Shown piece by piece: positions 1 through 7,521 of a stretch of 46,941 bases of DNA. The translations under genes and the position numbers were made by a program. Source of the stretch: Candidatus Avimonas caecicola (GTDB lineage: Bacteria > Bacillota > Clostridia > Oscillospirales > Acutalibacteraceae); NCBI GenBank assembly GCA_904419875.1, contig CAJFTG010000014.1:1-46941 (forward strand), read 5' to 3'. How positions within the stretch are numbered: the first letter of the stretch is position 1; each line of letters opens with the position of its first letter. The notes under the pieces are model-generated. The model had not been told where the DNA came from, did no database searches, and saw only the letters and a list, made by a program, of their open reading frames with translations.

Positions 1-446
1 CGCACGCTGTTTTCCCCGCAGACCAACATGGAGCCGCCGGTATTCAGGGCGATATCCCCAAAGGCAAGGGTACCGTCCGCCGTATGGATGTTGCGCCTCC
101 CAAGAGCGCGCAGCCTGGCAAGCAGTTCCTTCGCCATAAACGGTTTGGTAAGATAGTCGTCCGCGCCGCAATCCAGCCCTGTGACCTTATCGTCCAATTC
201 GGATTTAGCCGTCAGCATGAGAATCGGCGTCTTAATCCCTGCGGCACGGGCTTCCTTGGCGATGTCAAAGCCGTTTTTGCGCGGCAGCATAACGTCCAGT
301 ACGACAAGGTCATAAGCGCCGGTTTCTATGGCATACAGCCCGTCCAGCCCGTCCGCGCAGTGGTCTACATCGTATTTTTCCAAACGCAGGATTTCGCAAA
401 GTGCCTGCGCCATTCGTTTCTCATCTTCCACAAGCAGAAGTCTCAT
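1..446 (-). CDS. OmpR-family response regulator (C-terminus outside window)
   Basis: The N-terminal receiver domain of a two-component response regulator is visible: acidic pocket E7-D8, phospho-acceptor D51 in a VVLDVMLP context, T79 and the TKP lysine K101. After residue 115 the text moves into the linker and first strands of a winged-helix output domain (TADGTLAFGDIALN) before the window ends, which is the OmpR/PhoB architecture. The ATG at 446 follows GGAGGTGCTGGGC, a strong ribosome site. A sensor kinase would be expected further left but is not in view. What it regulates cannot be told from this fragment. A TATAAT box and a palindrome lie just upstream. Confidence 0.9.
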   Translation of the reverse strand, partial: MRLLLVEDEKRMAQALCEILRLEKYDVDHCADGLDGLYAIETGAYDLVVLDVMLPRKNGFDIAKEARAAGIKTPILMLTAKSELDDKVTGLDCGADDYLTKPFMAKELLARLRALGRRNIHTADGTLAFGDIALNTGGSMLVCGENSV

Positions 447-469
447 GCCCAGCACCTCCGGTTGACACC

Positions 470-475
470 ATTATA
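470..475 (-). promoter_or_regulatory. Probable -10 box of the response regulator gene
   Basis: TATAAT reads on the minus strand 24 bases upstream of the start codon. The -35 position (about 493-498, AATGGT) matches the consensus poorly, which suits an activated or autoregulated promoter. Confidence 0.55.
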
Positions 476-496
476 CCGGGAAAGATTGAAAAACCA

Positions 497-508
497 TTGA
501 AGCTTCAA
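497..508. repeat. 12-bp palindrome TTGAAGCTTCAA upstream of the response regulator
   Basis: A perfect 12-bp palindrome is centred about 30 bp upstream of the -10 box, on the expected -35 edge. This is a typical operator position, so autoregulation is a reasonable inference. It is not proven. Confidence 0.45.
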
Positions 509-510
509 AA

Positions 511-560
511 TGTTTCGTCCCGTTGCGTCCCGTTGCGTCCCCGTTCCCGTCCCCCGTCCC
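511..560. repeat. Short tandem decamer array
   Basis: The decamer CGTTGCGTCC occurs twice exactly (521-540), flanked by degenerate copies on both sides (tgtttcgtcc before; ccgttcccgt and cccccgtccc after). It lies in the gap upstream of the response regulator, next to the palindrome. It may be slippage DNA or a cluster of binding sites. Confidence 0.6.
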
Positions 561-628
561 CATATGGCCGGCGCCGCCCTCCCGGTTCTTGCCCGGGGCC
601 GCTCCGGAGCCGGCGGGCGCCGCGGCGC

Positions 629-661
629 AAAAGCCGGGCCTCCGCCTGGGCGGAGGCCCGG
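629..661 (-). terminator. Intrinsic terminator after the THUMP methyltransferase
   Basis: A perfect GC-rich stem (634-646 with 649-661, tiny loop) is followed on the minus strand by CTTTTG. It sits about 55 bases after the methyltransferase stop codon. The short T run makes it moderate in strength. Confidence 0.6.
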
Positions 662-715
662 TCCCGACCGCTTCGCCTTGCGGGGCTCCGCCGTCTGCGC
701 CCCCGGCATCCCCGC

Positions 716-1855
716 CTATCCGCGGTAATACATATACAGCTGGCATTTGAGCATACCGTTGTACAGCTTGCGGCGCTTATCCGCCGGACGGCCGAACAGG
801 GACTCGAATTCCTCGTGCGGGCTGATGATGAAATAGCTCCAGCCCTTTTTGGGGACAAACACCTTCCCCATCTGCCGGTACAGCTCTTCTGCGGCCTGCA
901 CATCCAGCAGGCGCTCGCCGTAAGGCGGGTTGCACAAAACGACGCCTGTCTCCCCGTCCGGGCGGAAGTCCCGCAGATCCGCCCGGACGGCCGTCAGCTG
1001 TTCCCCCACGCCCGCCCTGCGCGCATTGGCGGCGGTCAGGGCGGCCATTTCCGGGTCGATATCCCCGCCCCAAAGGCGGACCGGGCGGTCCCGGCGTTCC
1101 ATTTCCCGGGCGCGGGCGCGCTCCGCCTTCCAGATCTCCGGCGGCACCGTCCGCCAGGAGGAGGCGGCAAATTCCCGACGGATGCCGGGCGCGATCCGCA
1201 TGGCGGAGAGCGCGGCCTCCACCAGCAGGGTGCCGGAACCGCAGCACGGGTCGTACACCTGCCCGGCAAAGCGGACGCGGGCCAGATCCGCGATCGCCGC
1301 CGCCAGCGTTTCCTTGATCGGCGCGCCGCCGGCCTGCGCCCGGTACCCGCGCTTATGCAGCCCCGGGCCGCTGGTATCGATCAGCAGAACCGCCTCGTCC
1401 TTCATCAGAGAAAACTGCACCTGATACAGAGCCCCCGTTTCCTCAAACCAGGACAGGCGGTAACAGCTTTTCAGCCGTTCGACAATCGCCTTTTTGATAA
1501 TGGACTGGCAGTCCGGCACGCTGTGAAGCGCCGAATTCAGCGACCAGCCCTTGACCGGAAAACGGTCTGTTTTGCCGATCCACTGCTCCCAGGGCAGCGC
1601 CCGCACCCCCTCGAACAGCTCGTCGAAGGTACGTGCCGGGAAGCGGCCGACCAGAACCTGTATCCTCTCCGCATAGCGGGAACCGATATTCGCCCTGGCG
1701 AGGATTTCCGGGCCGCCGGAAAAAGTCACCCGCCCGTTGTGCGCGCTGACCTGCTCGGCGTCCATCCGGCGAAGCTCGTCCGCGAGGATGCCCTCCACGC
1801 CGAAGAGACAGGGCGCGCTGTATTCTACCGTATCGATCCGACTCATCCTTTCCAT
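716..1855 (-). CDS. THUMP-domain class I RNA N-methyltransferase (RlmL/YpsC-type)
   Basis: The 379-residue protein matches the clostridial RlmL N-terminal-half/YpsC family, which methylates guanine in 23S rRNA. The start has the family signature APCLFGVEGILADEL. A THUMP/ferredoxin-like RNA-binding part precedes a Rossmann methyltransferase domain with the SAM motif DPCCGSGTLLVEAAL and the catalytic NPPYGERL motif, typical of N2/N6 methylation. I chose the ATG at 1855 because AGGA lies six bases upstream. The alternative ATG at 1846 would make a 4-bp ATGA overlap with the upstream lipoprotein gene. Either way the two genes overlap and are probably translationally coupled. The exact rRNA target base is inferred from the family. 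Confidence 0.9.
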   Translation of the reverse strand: MERMSRIDTVEYSAPCLFGVEGILADELRRMDAEQVSAHNGRVTFSGGPEILARANIGSRYAERIQVLVGRFPARTFDELFEGVRALPWEQWIGKTDRFPVKGWSLNSALHSVPDCQSIIKKAIVERLKSCYRLSWFEETGALYQVQFSLMKDEAVLLIDTSGPGLHKRGYRAQAGGAPIKETLAAAIADLARVRFAGQVYDPCCGSGTLLVEAALSAMRIAPGIRREFAASSWRTVPPEIWKAERARAREMERRDRPVRLWGGDIDPEMAALTAANARRAGVGEQLTAVRADLRDFRPDGETGVVLCNPPYGERLLDVQAAEELYRQMGKVFVPKKGWSYFIISPHEEFESLFGRPADKRRKLYNGMLKCQLYMYYRG

Positions 1856-2877
1856 TGGCCGTCCTGCAGCGTGAAGGTCATTTCCCGGGCTATGGCGTCC
1901 CCGCCTGCCGGCCGGAGCATGACCGAAAAGCTCATCCTTTTTGAGCCGATATACGAGTACCACGCGATGCCGGCGGCCGCCTCGCCGTCCCCCAGCTCCC
2001 GGTTTCCGGCCAGATATACCGCCGCCTCATGGCTGTCCCGGACTTCCAGCGAACAGGCGTCCTCCAGGCCGTCCGCCAGCGCCTGCCGCTCCGCATCGTC
2101 CAGGTGAACCAGCCGGCTGGTGTCAAGCCAGAGAACCGCGGGGGGGTCGTCCGCTTCCTCCAGCATCGCGGAAAACGCCTGCCGGTACACCTCCAGCCGG
2201 CCGCCCTCCTGCTCGGGCGGTTCGCTCAAAGAGCGGGAAAGATTATAATTATAGGAAAGCTCCTCCATCAGCTGTTCGCCGGTCATCCCCACCGTGTCGG
2301 CCTCGTCTTTAAACAGGATGTAAAACGGCTTTCCCCGGTACTGGTAAAGGCATGCCTTTTCAAAGCCGACCACCGCGGTTTCCAGCGTGGGACCGAAGCG
2401 GTCCAGCAGCTCGCCGTAGGTCATGTCCGGCGTCACGGCCAGGATGTTCTCGGTTTCCACTTCGCCGGTATGGGCGGTTTCCGAAACCAGCCGGTCGTAC
2501 AGGAGGCGAAGCGTTTCCTCGTTGTCCCGGTCCAGGGCATACTCCCGGCCGTTCAGCCGCAGCCGGTCGTCCCAGCACTCGCCGAACAGGAAATCCCCGT
2601 ACATGGTGGACATGAGAAAGGTGATCCCTTTTCCGTCGCTGGCGGACGTTTCGGTCCGCTCCATCGACTCGAACAGCGTGGTGACCGCGCTGATGATGGA
2701 AGGGTCGCGGCTGAAGGCTGTTTCCCCGGTGTCTTCATCCCTCGCGTACATCACCAGGGGATTCAGCTGGTTGACATCCATGCCGAAATTGTTTTCCTCC
2801 TCCCCGCTGCGGCAGCCGGCAAGAAAAAGGGCGGCGCAGGCGCTCAGCAGAGAGAGACAGCGTTTCCATACGGACAT
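1843..2877 (-). CDS. Putative secreted lipoprotein of unknown function
   Basis: The 344-residue protein begins with a basic n-region, a hydrophobic stretch and the lipobox LAGC (cysteine near residue 22), so it should be lipid-anchored on the outer face of the membrane. The mature part is acidic and soluble with no further membrane segments; I do not recognise a domain. A repeated theme of aromatic and charged residues (YGDFLFGE, ACLYQYRGKPFYILFKDE) suggests a folded alpha/beta domain. The start codon at 2877 follows GGGAGGAACGAGACCC. It overlaps the methyltransferase gene downstream, an odd pairing with no obvious functional link. Its own promoter was not found. Confidence 0.75.
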   Translation of the reverse strand: MSVWKRCLSLLSACAALFLAGCRSGEEENNFGMDVNQLNPLVMYARDEDTGETAFSRDPSIISAVTTLFESMERTETSASDGKGITFLMSTMYGDFLFGECWDDRLRLNGREYALDRDNEETLRLLYDRLVSETAHTGEVETENILAVTPDMTYGELLDRFGPTLETAVVGFEKACLYQYRGKPFYILFKDEADTVGMTGEQLMEELSYNYNLSRSLSEPPEQEGGRLEVYRQAFSAMLEEADDPPAVLWLDTSRLVHLDDAERQALADGLEDACSLEVRDSHEAAVYLAGNRELGDGEAAAGIAWYSYIGSKRMSFSVMLRPAGGDAIAREMTFTLQDGQWKG

Positions 2878-2942
2878 AGGGTCTCGTTCCTCCCGGGATG
2901 GCAGAATTGGTCCCGCCGGCGCCGGAACGCCCGCCGAACCGC

Positions 2943-2973
2943 AAAAGGCGGGCCATAAAGACTTATGGCCCGC
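2943..2973 (-). terminator. Intrinsic terminator after hpf
   Basis: A perfect 11-bp stem (2948-2958 with 2963-2973) with a four-base loop is followed on the minus strand by CTTTT. The plus side is also T-rich (ttattttt), so it could stop transcription both ways. Confidence 0.8.
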
Positions 2974-2992
2974 ACGTTATTTTTCCAGGCGG

Positions 2993-3514
2993 CTATGCAT
3001 TTGGTTCCAGAAGGCCATAGTCTCCGTCCCGGCGGGCGTAAACGACGTTGATTTCGTTGGTGTCCATGTTCCGGAACATGTAAAACTGATGGCCCAGCAT
3101 ATTCATCTGCAGAATGGCCTCTTCAACATCCATCGGCTTCACCGGAAACTTCTTGGAACGGACGACACGGAACGCGGGTTCCTCTGTCTCCTCGTCCTGA
3201 AAGACGCCGGCAAAGGCATCGCTGCGCAGCCGCTTCTCCAGCCTTGTCTTGTTGCGGCGGATCTGGCGGAACAGGATGTCCACCAGCTTATCCACGGCTT
3301 CGTTCGCCTCCGCCGCCGCGTCCTCCGCGCGGAACAGGAGGCCGTTGTAGCGGATGGTTATTTCAACGCGCTGGAGATTGCGCTCCTGGGTAACGGTGAC
3401 CTCCGCGGCGGCGTCGGAATCGAAGAACTTGTCCAGCTTCGCGAGCTTCTTTTCCGTGCGCTCGGCAAAGGAATCGGTGACGGGAACCTTTCTTCCGGTA
3501 ATCGTAGTCTTCAT
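2993..3514 (-). CDS. hpf: Ribosome hibernation promoting factor, long form
   Basis: The 173-residue protein is a long-form HPF, which drives 70S ribosomes into inactive 100S dimers in stationary phase or stress. The N-terminal part (MKTTITGRKVPVTDSFAERTEKKL) is the S30AE/YfiA fold that sits in the mRNA channel. The C-terminal part, from about residue 115 (VVRSKKFPVKPMDVEEAI, then LGHQFYMFRN), is the dimerisation domain that marks the Firmicute long form. It is a single-gene unit with its own TATAAT box and a strong terminator. A 15-base palindrome lies at the start of its transcript. Confidence 0.95.
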   Translation of the reverse strand: MKTTITGRKVPVTDSFAERTEKKLAKLDKFFDSDAAAEVTVTQERNLQRVEITIRYNGLLFRAEDAAAEANEAVDKLVDILFRQIRRNKTRLEKRLRSDAFAGVFQDEETEEPAFRVVRSKKFPVKPMDVEEAILQMNMLGHQFYMFRNMDTNEINVVYARRDGDYGLLEPNA

Positions 3515-3536
3515 GAAATCAACTCCCTATCATTCA

Positions 3537-3551
3537 TCCCTTTGAAAGGGA
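3537..3551. repeat. Palindrome at the 5' end of the hpf transcript
   Basis: TCCCTTTGAAAGGGA is a perfect 7+1+7 inverted repeat about 12 bp downstream of the hpf -10 box. Because the spacer is one base it fits a repressor operator better than an RNA hairpin. Confidence 0.4.
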
Positions 3552-3563
3552 CTTTCTGTATTT

Positions 3564-3569
3564 ATTATA
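3564..3569 (-). promoter_or_regulatory. hpf promoter -10 box
   Basis: TATAAT on the minus strand lies 50 bases before the hpf start. The -35 region is T-rich (TTTTAT at 17-bp spacing) rather than TTGACA. Confidence 0.6.
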
Positions 3570-3664
3570 CCAAAACGCAGCGGAAAATAAAAGGCGTTTC
3601 TATGAAGACTTTGTAAGTTTTCTTAAAAGACCGGATGAACAATTTTCTGCTTCCGGGGACAGCC

Positions 3665-4507
3665 TCAAAGGATTCGGGAGGCGTGCCGGGTCACATGGCA
3701 GCCGACGTTGACCGCTACCGGCAGGCCGGCGATATGGGTGGGATACGTCTCCACCGCCACCCGCAGAGCGGTGGTGAGCCCGCCAAAGCCCTGTGGGCCG
3801 ATGCCCAGCGCGTTCACCCGCTCCAAAGCCTCCCGCTCCATCTCGCGGTAAAAGGGATCCGGATGGGAGACATCCAGCGGCCGGCAGAGCGCCTTTTTCG
3901 CCAGCAGGGCGCAGAGCTCGAAGTCCCCGCCGATGCCTACGCCCAGGACCATCGGCGGGCAGGGATTGCTGCCCGCCGTCCGCGCCGTCTCCACAAGAAA
4001 GTCCAGGACCTCCTCCCGTCCTGCCGCCGGGGTGAACATTTTCATCCGGCTCATATTCTCGCTGCCGAAGCCCTTGGGGGCCACCGTCAGCGCCACCCTG
4101 TCCCCCTCCACCAGCGCGGTGTGGAGGACGGCGGGGGTATTGTCCCCCGTGTTCACCCGGCGGAGCGGGTCCCCCACCACCGAACAGCGGAGCAGGCCCT
4201 CGGTATAGCCGCGGGATACGCCACGGTTCACCGCGTCGTGCAGCAGGCCGCCGGTCAGGTGGACATCCTGCCCGATTTCGGCAAAAACCACCGCCATCCC
4301 GGTGTCCTGGCAGACCGGGAGCCCCAGCGATTCCGCGGCTTCGATATTCCGACGCAGGTCCAGCATAATGTCCCTGGCAAGGGGGGCGGTTTCCTCCTCC
4401 CCTGCCCGGTATACCGCCCGGCAGACATCCGGCGGCAGCCGGCGGTTCGCTTCGATGCACAGCGCGCGCACCGTTTCCTCGATTACGTTTACCGAAAGCT
4501 CTCTCAT
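3665..4507 (-). CDS. Fumarate hydratase class I, alpha subunit (or tartrate dehydratase alpha)
   Basis: The 280-residue protein is the N-terminal/alpha half of an oxygen-sensitive [4Fe-4S] class I hydratase, which interconverts fumarate and malate (the L(+)-tartrate dehydratase alpha subunit is closely related). The three cluster cysteines are seen in GLPVCQDTG, SNPCPPM and VGCHVTRH. Other family blocks (GFGSENMSRMKM, GVGIGGDFE, LGIGPQGFGG) are intact, and the length is normal for a free-standing alpha subunit. The partner beta subunit normally follows directly, but here the next gene downstream is hpf. The gene starts 24 bases after the amidohydrolase stop, so the two are probably co-transcribed. 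Fumarase versus tartrate dehydratase cannot be settled from sequence alone. Confidence 0.88.
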   Translation of the reverse strand: MRELSVNVIEETVRALCIEANRRLPPDVCRAVYRAGEEETAPLARDIMLDLRRNIEAAESLGLPVCQDTGMAVVFAEIGQDVHLTGGLLHDAVNRGVSRGYTEGLLRCSVVGDPLRRVNTGDNTPAVLHTALVEGDRVALTVAPKGFGSENMSRMKMFTPAAGREEVLDFLVETARTAGSNPCPPMVLGVGIGGDFELCALLAKKALCRPLDVSHPDPFYREMEREALERVNALGIGPQGFGGLTTALRVAVETYPTHIAGLPVAVNVGCHVTRHASRIL

Positions 4508-4531
4508 ACCGTCAGGAATCCTTTCCTCATT

Positions 4532-5689
4532 TTATACGATGCGGCGGCCCATTGCGAAGACAGCCGCCGGCTTGGCGGCGATGGTGAGCGGGTCCTCGCG
4601 GAAAAGCACCAGGTCGGCGTCCTTCCCCGCGGCGATGGAACCGACCCGGTCGCTGATTCCGCAGATGACGGCCGGGTGAATGGTGATCGCCTTCAGCGCC
4701 TCCTCATACGGCAGGCCCTCCCGCACCGCCAGGCCGGCGCACAGCGGAAGGTACTGCTCCGGAATGACCGGATGGTCGGTAATGATCGCCAGCCGCTCCA
4801 CCCCCTCCGCGTGCAGAAGCGCGGGGTTCGCCGGCGTCAGGTCCTTCAGCTCCGGTTTGGAACGGTCGCACAGGAGGGGGCCGCAGAGAACCCGGACGCC
4901 CTCCGCCGCCAGCAGGTCCGCCGCCTGATGGGCCTGCGTCCCATGGACGATCACATAATCCAGGCCGAATTCCCGGGCGATCCGTCGGGCGGTGAAAACA
5001 TCGTCCAGCCGGTGGGCGTGAAAATGGACGGGCAGTTCTCCCCGGACCACCGGCGCCAGCGCTTCGCATTTGGCGTCAAAATCCGGTTCGTCGGCGTCCG
5101 CATCCTCCCGCGCACGCAGCTTGTCCCGCTCGTAGCGCCGTGCGTGGGCCAGCTCCTCCCGGATGATGGCGGCTGTTGCCATCCGGGTGACCGGCGCCTG
5201 ATTTTTCCCGTGATAGGTGGTTTTGGGATTTTCGCCCAGCGCCATCTTCATGGCGACCGGCGCTTTAACGATCATTTCCTCTATCCGCCGGCCATAGGTC
5301 TTAACGGCGCAAAGCTGGCCGCCGATGGGATTGGCGCTGCCCGGGCCGGTGATCACCGTCGTCACGCCGGCCTCCCGCGCTTCGGCAAAGCAGCGGTCGA
5401 ACGGGTTGACGGCGTCGATCGCCCGCAGCTGGGGTGTGGAAGGGTCGGTGTCCTCGTTGCCGTCGTCCCCCTCGAAACCCAGGCCGTCCTCCCACATGCC
5501 CAGATGGGTGTGCGCATCGACAAAGCCGGGCAGGAGGAGCCCCCCCTGCGCGTCCATCAGCTCCTCGCCGGCGGCCTCCGGCGCGGGGGACGGCCCCGCC
5601 GCCGCGATGCGGCCGTCCCGGATGAGCACATACCCGTTTTCAATGACGGGGCCTTCCATCGTGTGGATTTTCGCGTTATAAATCAGCAT
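4532..5689 (-). CDS. Metal-dependent amidohydrolase, imidazolonepropionase-like
   Basis: The 385-residue protein belongs to the amidohydrolase superfamily (COG1228-like), TIM-barrel enzymes that hydrolyse cyclic amides, ureas or peptides using one or two bound metals. The N-terminal beta sandwich is followed by the metal motif GFVDAHTHLG, then HFHAHRLDD and VHGTQAH in mid-protein, and TDHPVIP with a catalytic-type aspartate later. The C-terminal KDADLVLF returns to the sandwich. The start at 5689 was chosen because upstream residues are low-complexity; AGGAAG lies about 10 bases ahead. The substrate is unknown. It is a poor match for histidine degradation, as no hut genes are nearby. Confidence 0.82.
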   Translation of the reverse strand: MLIYNAKIHTMEGPVIENGYVLIRDGRIAAAGPSPAPEAAGEELMDAQGGLLLPGFVDAHTHLGMWEDGLGFEGDDGNEDTDPSTPQLRAIDAVNPFDRCFAEAREAGVTTVITGPGSANPIGGQLCAVKTYGRRIEEMIVKAPVAMKMALGENPKTTYHGKNQAPVTRMATAAIIREELAHARRYERDKLRAREDADADEPDFDAKCEALAPVVRGELPVHFHAHRLDDVFTARRIAREFGLDYVIVHGTQAHQAADLLAAEGVRVLCGPLLCDRSKPELKDLTPANPALLHAEGVERLAIITDHPVIPEQYLPLCAGLAVREGLPYEEALKAITIHPAVICGISDRVGSIAAGKDADLVLFREDPLTIAAKPAAVFAMGRRIV

Positions 5690-5749
5690 CAGCCGTCCGC
5701 TTCCTTTCCGGTCCGGGGCCCGCCGGCCTGCCATCGCCCGGCGGGAATG

Positions 5750-5775
5750 AAAAAGCGGGGGCGATTCGCCCCCGC
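5750..5775 (-). terminator. Intrinsic terminator after the S1-domain gene
   Basis: A 9-bp GC-only stem (5755-5763 with 5767-5775) with a three-base loop is followed on the minus strand by TTTTT. It closes the yab-divIC-S1 unit. Confidence 0.85.
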
Positions 5776-5818
5776 CGCCGTTTGCCTTTATAATGCGCCT
5801 GCCTGCGCCGCCGCCCTC

Positions 5819-6250
5819 TCAGCGGGAGCCGCGGCGGGAAAAGCCGCCGTGCTTGCCGTCCATCGACCGCTTGAGGTCGGAAATCTTTTCGTCGCTGGCC
5901 TGCTTGAATTTCGACATCATGTCCTCGAAGCTGGCCGGCTCGTTCCGGGACCCCTGCCATTCAAAGCCGCCGGGACGGCCGGGTGAGACAGCGCGGCCGC
6001 GGCGGCCGGGGGCCGGGTCCACCGCCTTTTTCATCGACAGGCTGATCTTCCCCTCCTCGCTGATGGCGAGGATTTTCACCTTTACCGTCTGGTTCTCCGT
6101 TACGAAATCGCGGATTTCCTTGACAAAGGTGGGGGCGACCTCCGAAATGTGGACCATCCCGGTTTTGCCGCCCGGAAGCTCCACAAACGCCCCGAATTTG
6201 GTAATGCCTGTGACCTTTCCTTCAACTACCGCTCCAACTTCCAACTGCAT
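5819..6250 (-). CDS. yabR: S1 RNA-binding domain protein (YabR-like)
   Basis: The 143-residue protein opens with one S1 OB-fold (about residues 3-74): VGAVVEGKVTGITKFGAFVEL, then GMVHISE and KVKILAISEEGKISLSMKK. This is the classic S1 pattern. The remaining half is a basic, Gly/Arg-rich, probably disordered tail (GRRGRAVSPGRPGG, SRRGSR). Its place directly after divIC matches yabR in Bacillus subtilis. It probably binds RNA or ribosomes; its precise role in the family is not established. It is the last gene of its unit, with a terminator 44 bases downstream. Confidence 0.85.
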   Translation of the reverse strand: MQLEVGAVVEGKVTGITKFGAFVELPGGKTGMVHISEVAPTFVKEIRDFVTENQTVKVKILAISEEGKISLSMKKAVDPAPGRRGRAVSPGRPGGFEWQGSRNEPASFEDMMSKFKQASDEKISDLKRSMDGKHGGFSRRGSR

Positions 6251-6295
6251 ATGTGCTTGCTTTCCCCCTACTTTTCTTGGATATGGATTTCCAAT

Positions 6296-6568
6296 TTACC
6301 GTTCCTTGTAAATGGTTTCGCCCGGACGGGCGTATCCCTGCTCACGCGCCTTCTGCTCCTGATAATACTCATAATTATCCGCTTGCTTTTGCAGATTATC
6401 GTTCTCCAGCTCCTGCTGGCGGATTTGTTCATCCAGCGCCGCAATCCGATCTTGCCGGTCGGTAATCTCCAGCTGGAGCTGAACAAGCATCACAACGACA
6501 TATACAGAAAAGGCGGCCAGAGCGACACGGAGGAAAACACTTTTTTTCTTCCTTTTAACGGCCTTCAT
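6296..6568 (-). CDS. divIC: Septum formation initiator DivIC/FtsB family
   Basis: A 90-residue bitopic protein: a short basic cytoplasmic tail (MKAVKRKKKS), one membrane helix (about residues 11-30), then a coiled coil with heptads (LDEQIRQQELENDNLQKQ) and a short GYARPGETIYKE tail, the DivIC/FtsB signature. The family pairs with FtsL/DivIB in the division septum and activates septal peptidoglycan synthesis. The gene starts inside the end of yabQ (14-bp overlap), so translation is probably coupled, and the order yabQ-divIC-yabR is conserved with Bacillus. Confidence 0.92.
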   Translation of the reverse strand: MKAVKRKKKSVFLRVALAAFSVYVVVMLVQLQLEITDRQDRIAALDEQIRQQELENDNLQKQADNYEYYQEQKAREQGYARPGETIYKER

Positions 6569-7109
6569 CAGCGTCTGATTCCCTTTCCACAGCGGCGAGC
6601 GGCGGCTTGCCTACATCTTTTTTATGATTATACAATAGGGAGGCCGCCCGTTTCAAGCCTTTTTTCAAAAGTTGGGCCGCTTTTTCCCGGATTTTTTGAA
6701 AAAGCCGGGCCATCGCCCCCGCCGGCCGGCGGAGCAGGCGTCCGATCAGCCGGAACGGGAAGAAAACCAGCCGCCAAAACCCGTTCCAGACAGCGGCCAC
6801 CGCCGCGGCGGCCGCGCCGGCAAAGCGCATCACTACCCGTCCGACGGTGAAATAGTAAGCGGAAAAGCCCAATCCTTCCCCGAAGAACAGGTAAAAACGG
6901 AGCTGCCCCTCCATCACCGCCAGGGAGAACAAAAAGGTCAGCACCGCGGCGGAGAGGAAAAACAGCAGGTCCTGCACGAAGATCCACCGCTTTCCCGTGC
7001 GCATCACCAGGCGGATCACCCGGAAAACGTCGTAATAGGCCCCCAGAAGGAAGCCCATACCGCAGGAGAGGAAAAGCTGGCTGAGCTGCTGCGCACCCGT
7101 TACTTCCAC
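6555..7109 (-). CDS. yabQ: Spore cortex biosynthesis protein YabQ
   Basis: The 184-residue membrane protein carries the YabQ family pattern: an N-terminal helix with GFLLGAYYDVFRVIR, followed by LLFFLSAAVLTFLFSL and a third helix (LGFSAYYFTVGRVV), then a basic amphipathic tail (FQKIREKAAQLLKKGLKR). YabQ is needed for cortex peptidoglycan formation in the outer forespore membrane and is made in the mother cell under sigma-E in Bacillus. Here it lies 12 bases after yabP, behind a good sigma-E-like promoter, and overlaps divIC. Confidence 0.93.
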   Translation of the reverse strand: MEVTGAQQLSQLFLSCGMGFLLGAYYDVFRVIRLVMRTGKRWIFVQDLLFFLSAAVLTFLFSLAVMEGQLRFYLFFGEGLGFSAYYFTVGRVVMRFAGAAAAAVAAVWNGFWRLVFFPFRLIGRLLRRPAGAMARLFQKIREKAAQLLKKGLKRAASLLYNHKKDVGKPPLAAVERESDADEGR

Positions 7110-7121
7110 AGCCCCACCTTC

Positions 7122-7406
7122 TTACTTAAACAGGCGGCCGAAGAATCCTCCGGAACGGGACTGAATCTCCGTATACGTCAGGGACTGGACCTGCCCTTCC
7201 AGCGTCAGTTCCCCCGTTTCAATGTTCAGGCGGTTGATGTGCAGCCCCTCTCCCTTGACGGTCAGCTCCCCCATATCGGTATAGATAATCACCGTCATCT
7301 CGTCAAAGCTGTCCACATCCGACACGCCGGACACCGTCAATGCGCGGCGATCCTCCAGAATCACATGGTGCGGCATCGAGACCGCCGCCGTTTTGTTGTC
7401 AGCCAT
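7122..7406 (-). CDS. yabP: Sporulation protein YabP
   Basis: The 94-residue protein shows the YabP/YqfC family beta-rich fold: HHVILEDRRALTVSGVSDVDSFDE, then YTDMGELTVKGEGLHINRLNIETGELTLEG. YabP is required for spore cortex formation and is a sigma-E mother-cell product in Bacillus; its biochemical role is not known. I chose the ATG at 7406 because AGGAG lies eight bases upstream; an earlier in-frame start at 7436 has no good site. Its leader begins at a sigma-E-like promoter (7451-7480), which would let yabP and yabQ be switched on in the mother cell separately from yabO. Confidence 0.93.
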   Translation of the reverse strand: MADNKTAAVSMPHHVILEDRRALTVSGVSDVDSFDEMTVIIYTDMGELTVKGEGLHINRLNIETGELTLEGQVQSLTYTEIQSRSGGFFGRLFK

Positions 7407-7450
7407 CGCCCCTGCTCCTTCCCGCTCCATCGGCATAGCCTTTTACTCCA

Positions 7451-7480
7451 TGTCTATGTGAAGCGGCGGGACAATATGCC
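7451..7480 (-). promoter_or_regulatory. Sigma-E-like promoter for yabPQ
   Basis: The minus strand reads GGCATATT (7473-7480), a 14-bp spacer, then CATAGACA (7451-7458). The Bacillus sigma-E pattern is about GTCATATT-N14-CATACAAT. It lies 44 bases upstream of the yabP ATG, in the only sizeable gap between yabO and yabP. The match plus the known sigma-E control of yabP make this a strong prediction. Confidence 0.75.
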
Positions 7481-7521
7481 TTGGAGGGGCGGCGGGCGCC
7501 TTCGCCGGCGGACGTTCCCTG

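Noticed and set aside
401-2107. Long open frame on the plus strand (568 codons)
   Set aside because: It is antisense to the THUMP methyltransferase and lipoprotein genes, is Arg/Pro/His-rich, and has no domain or ribosome site; high GC creates such shadows.
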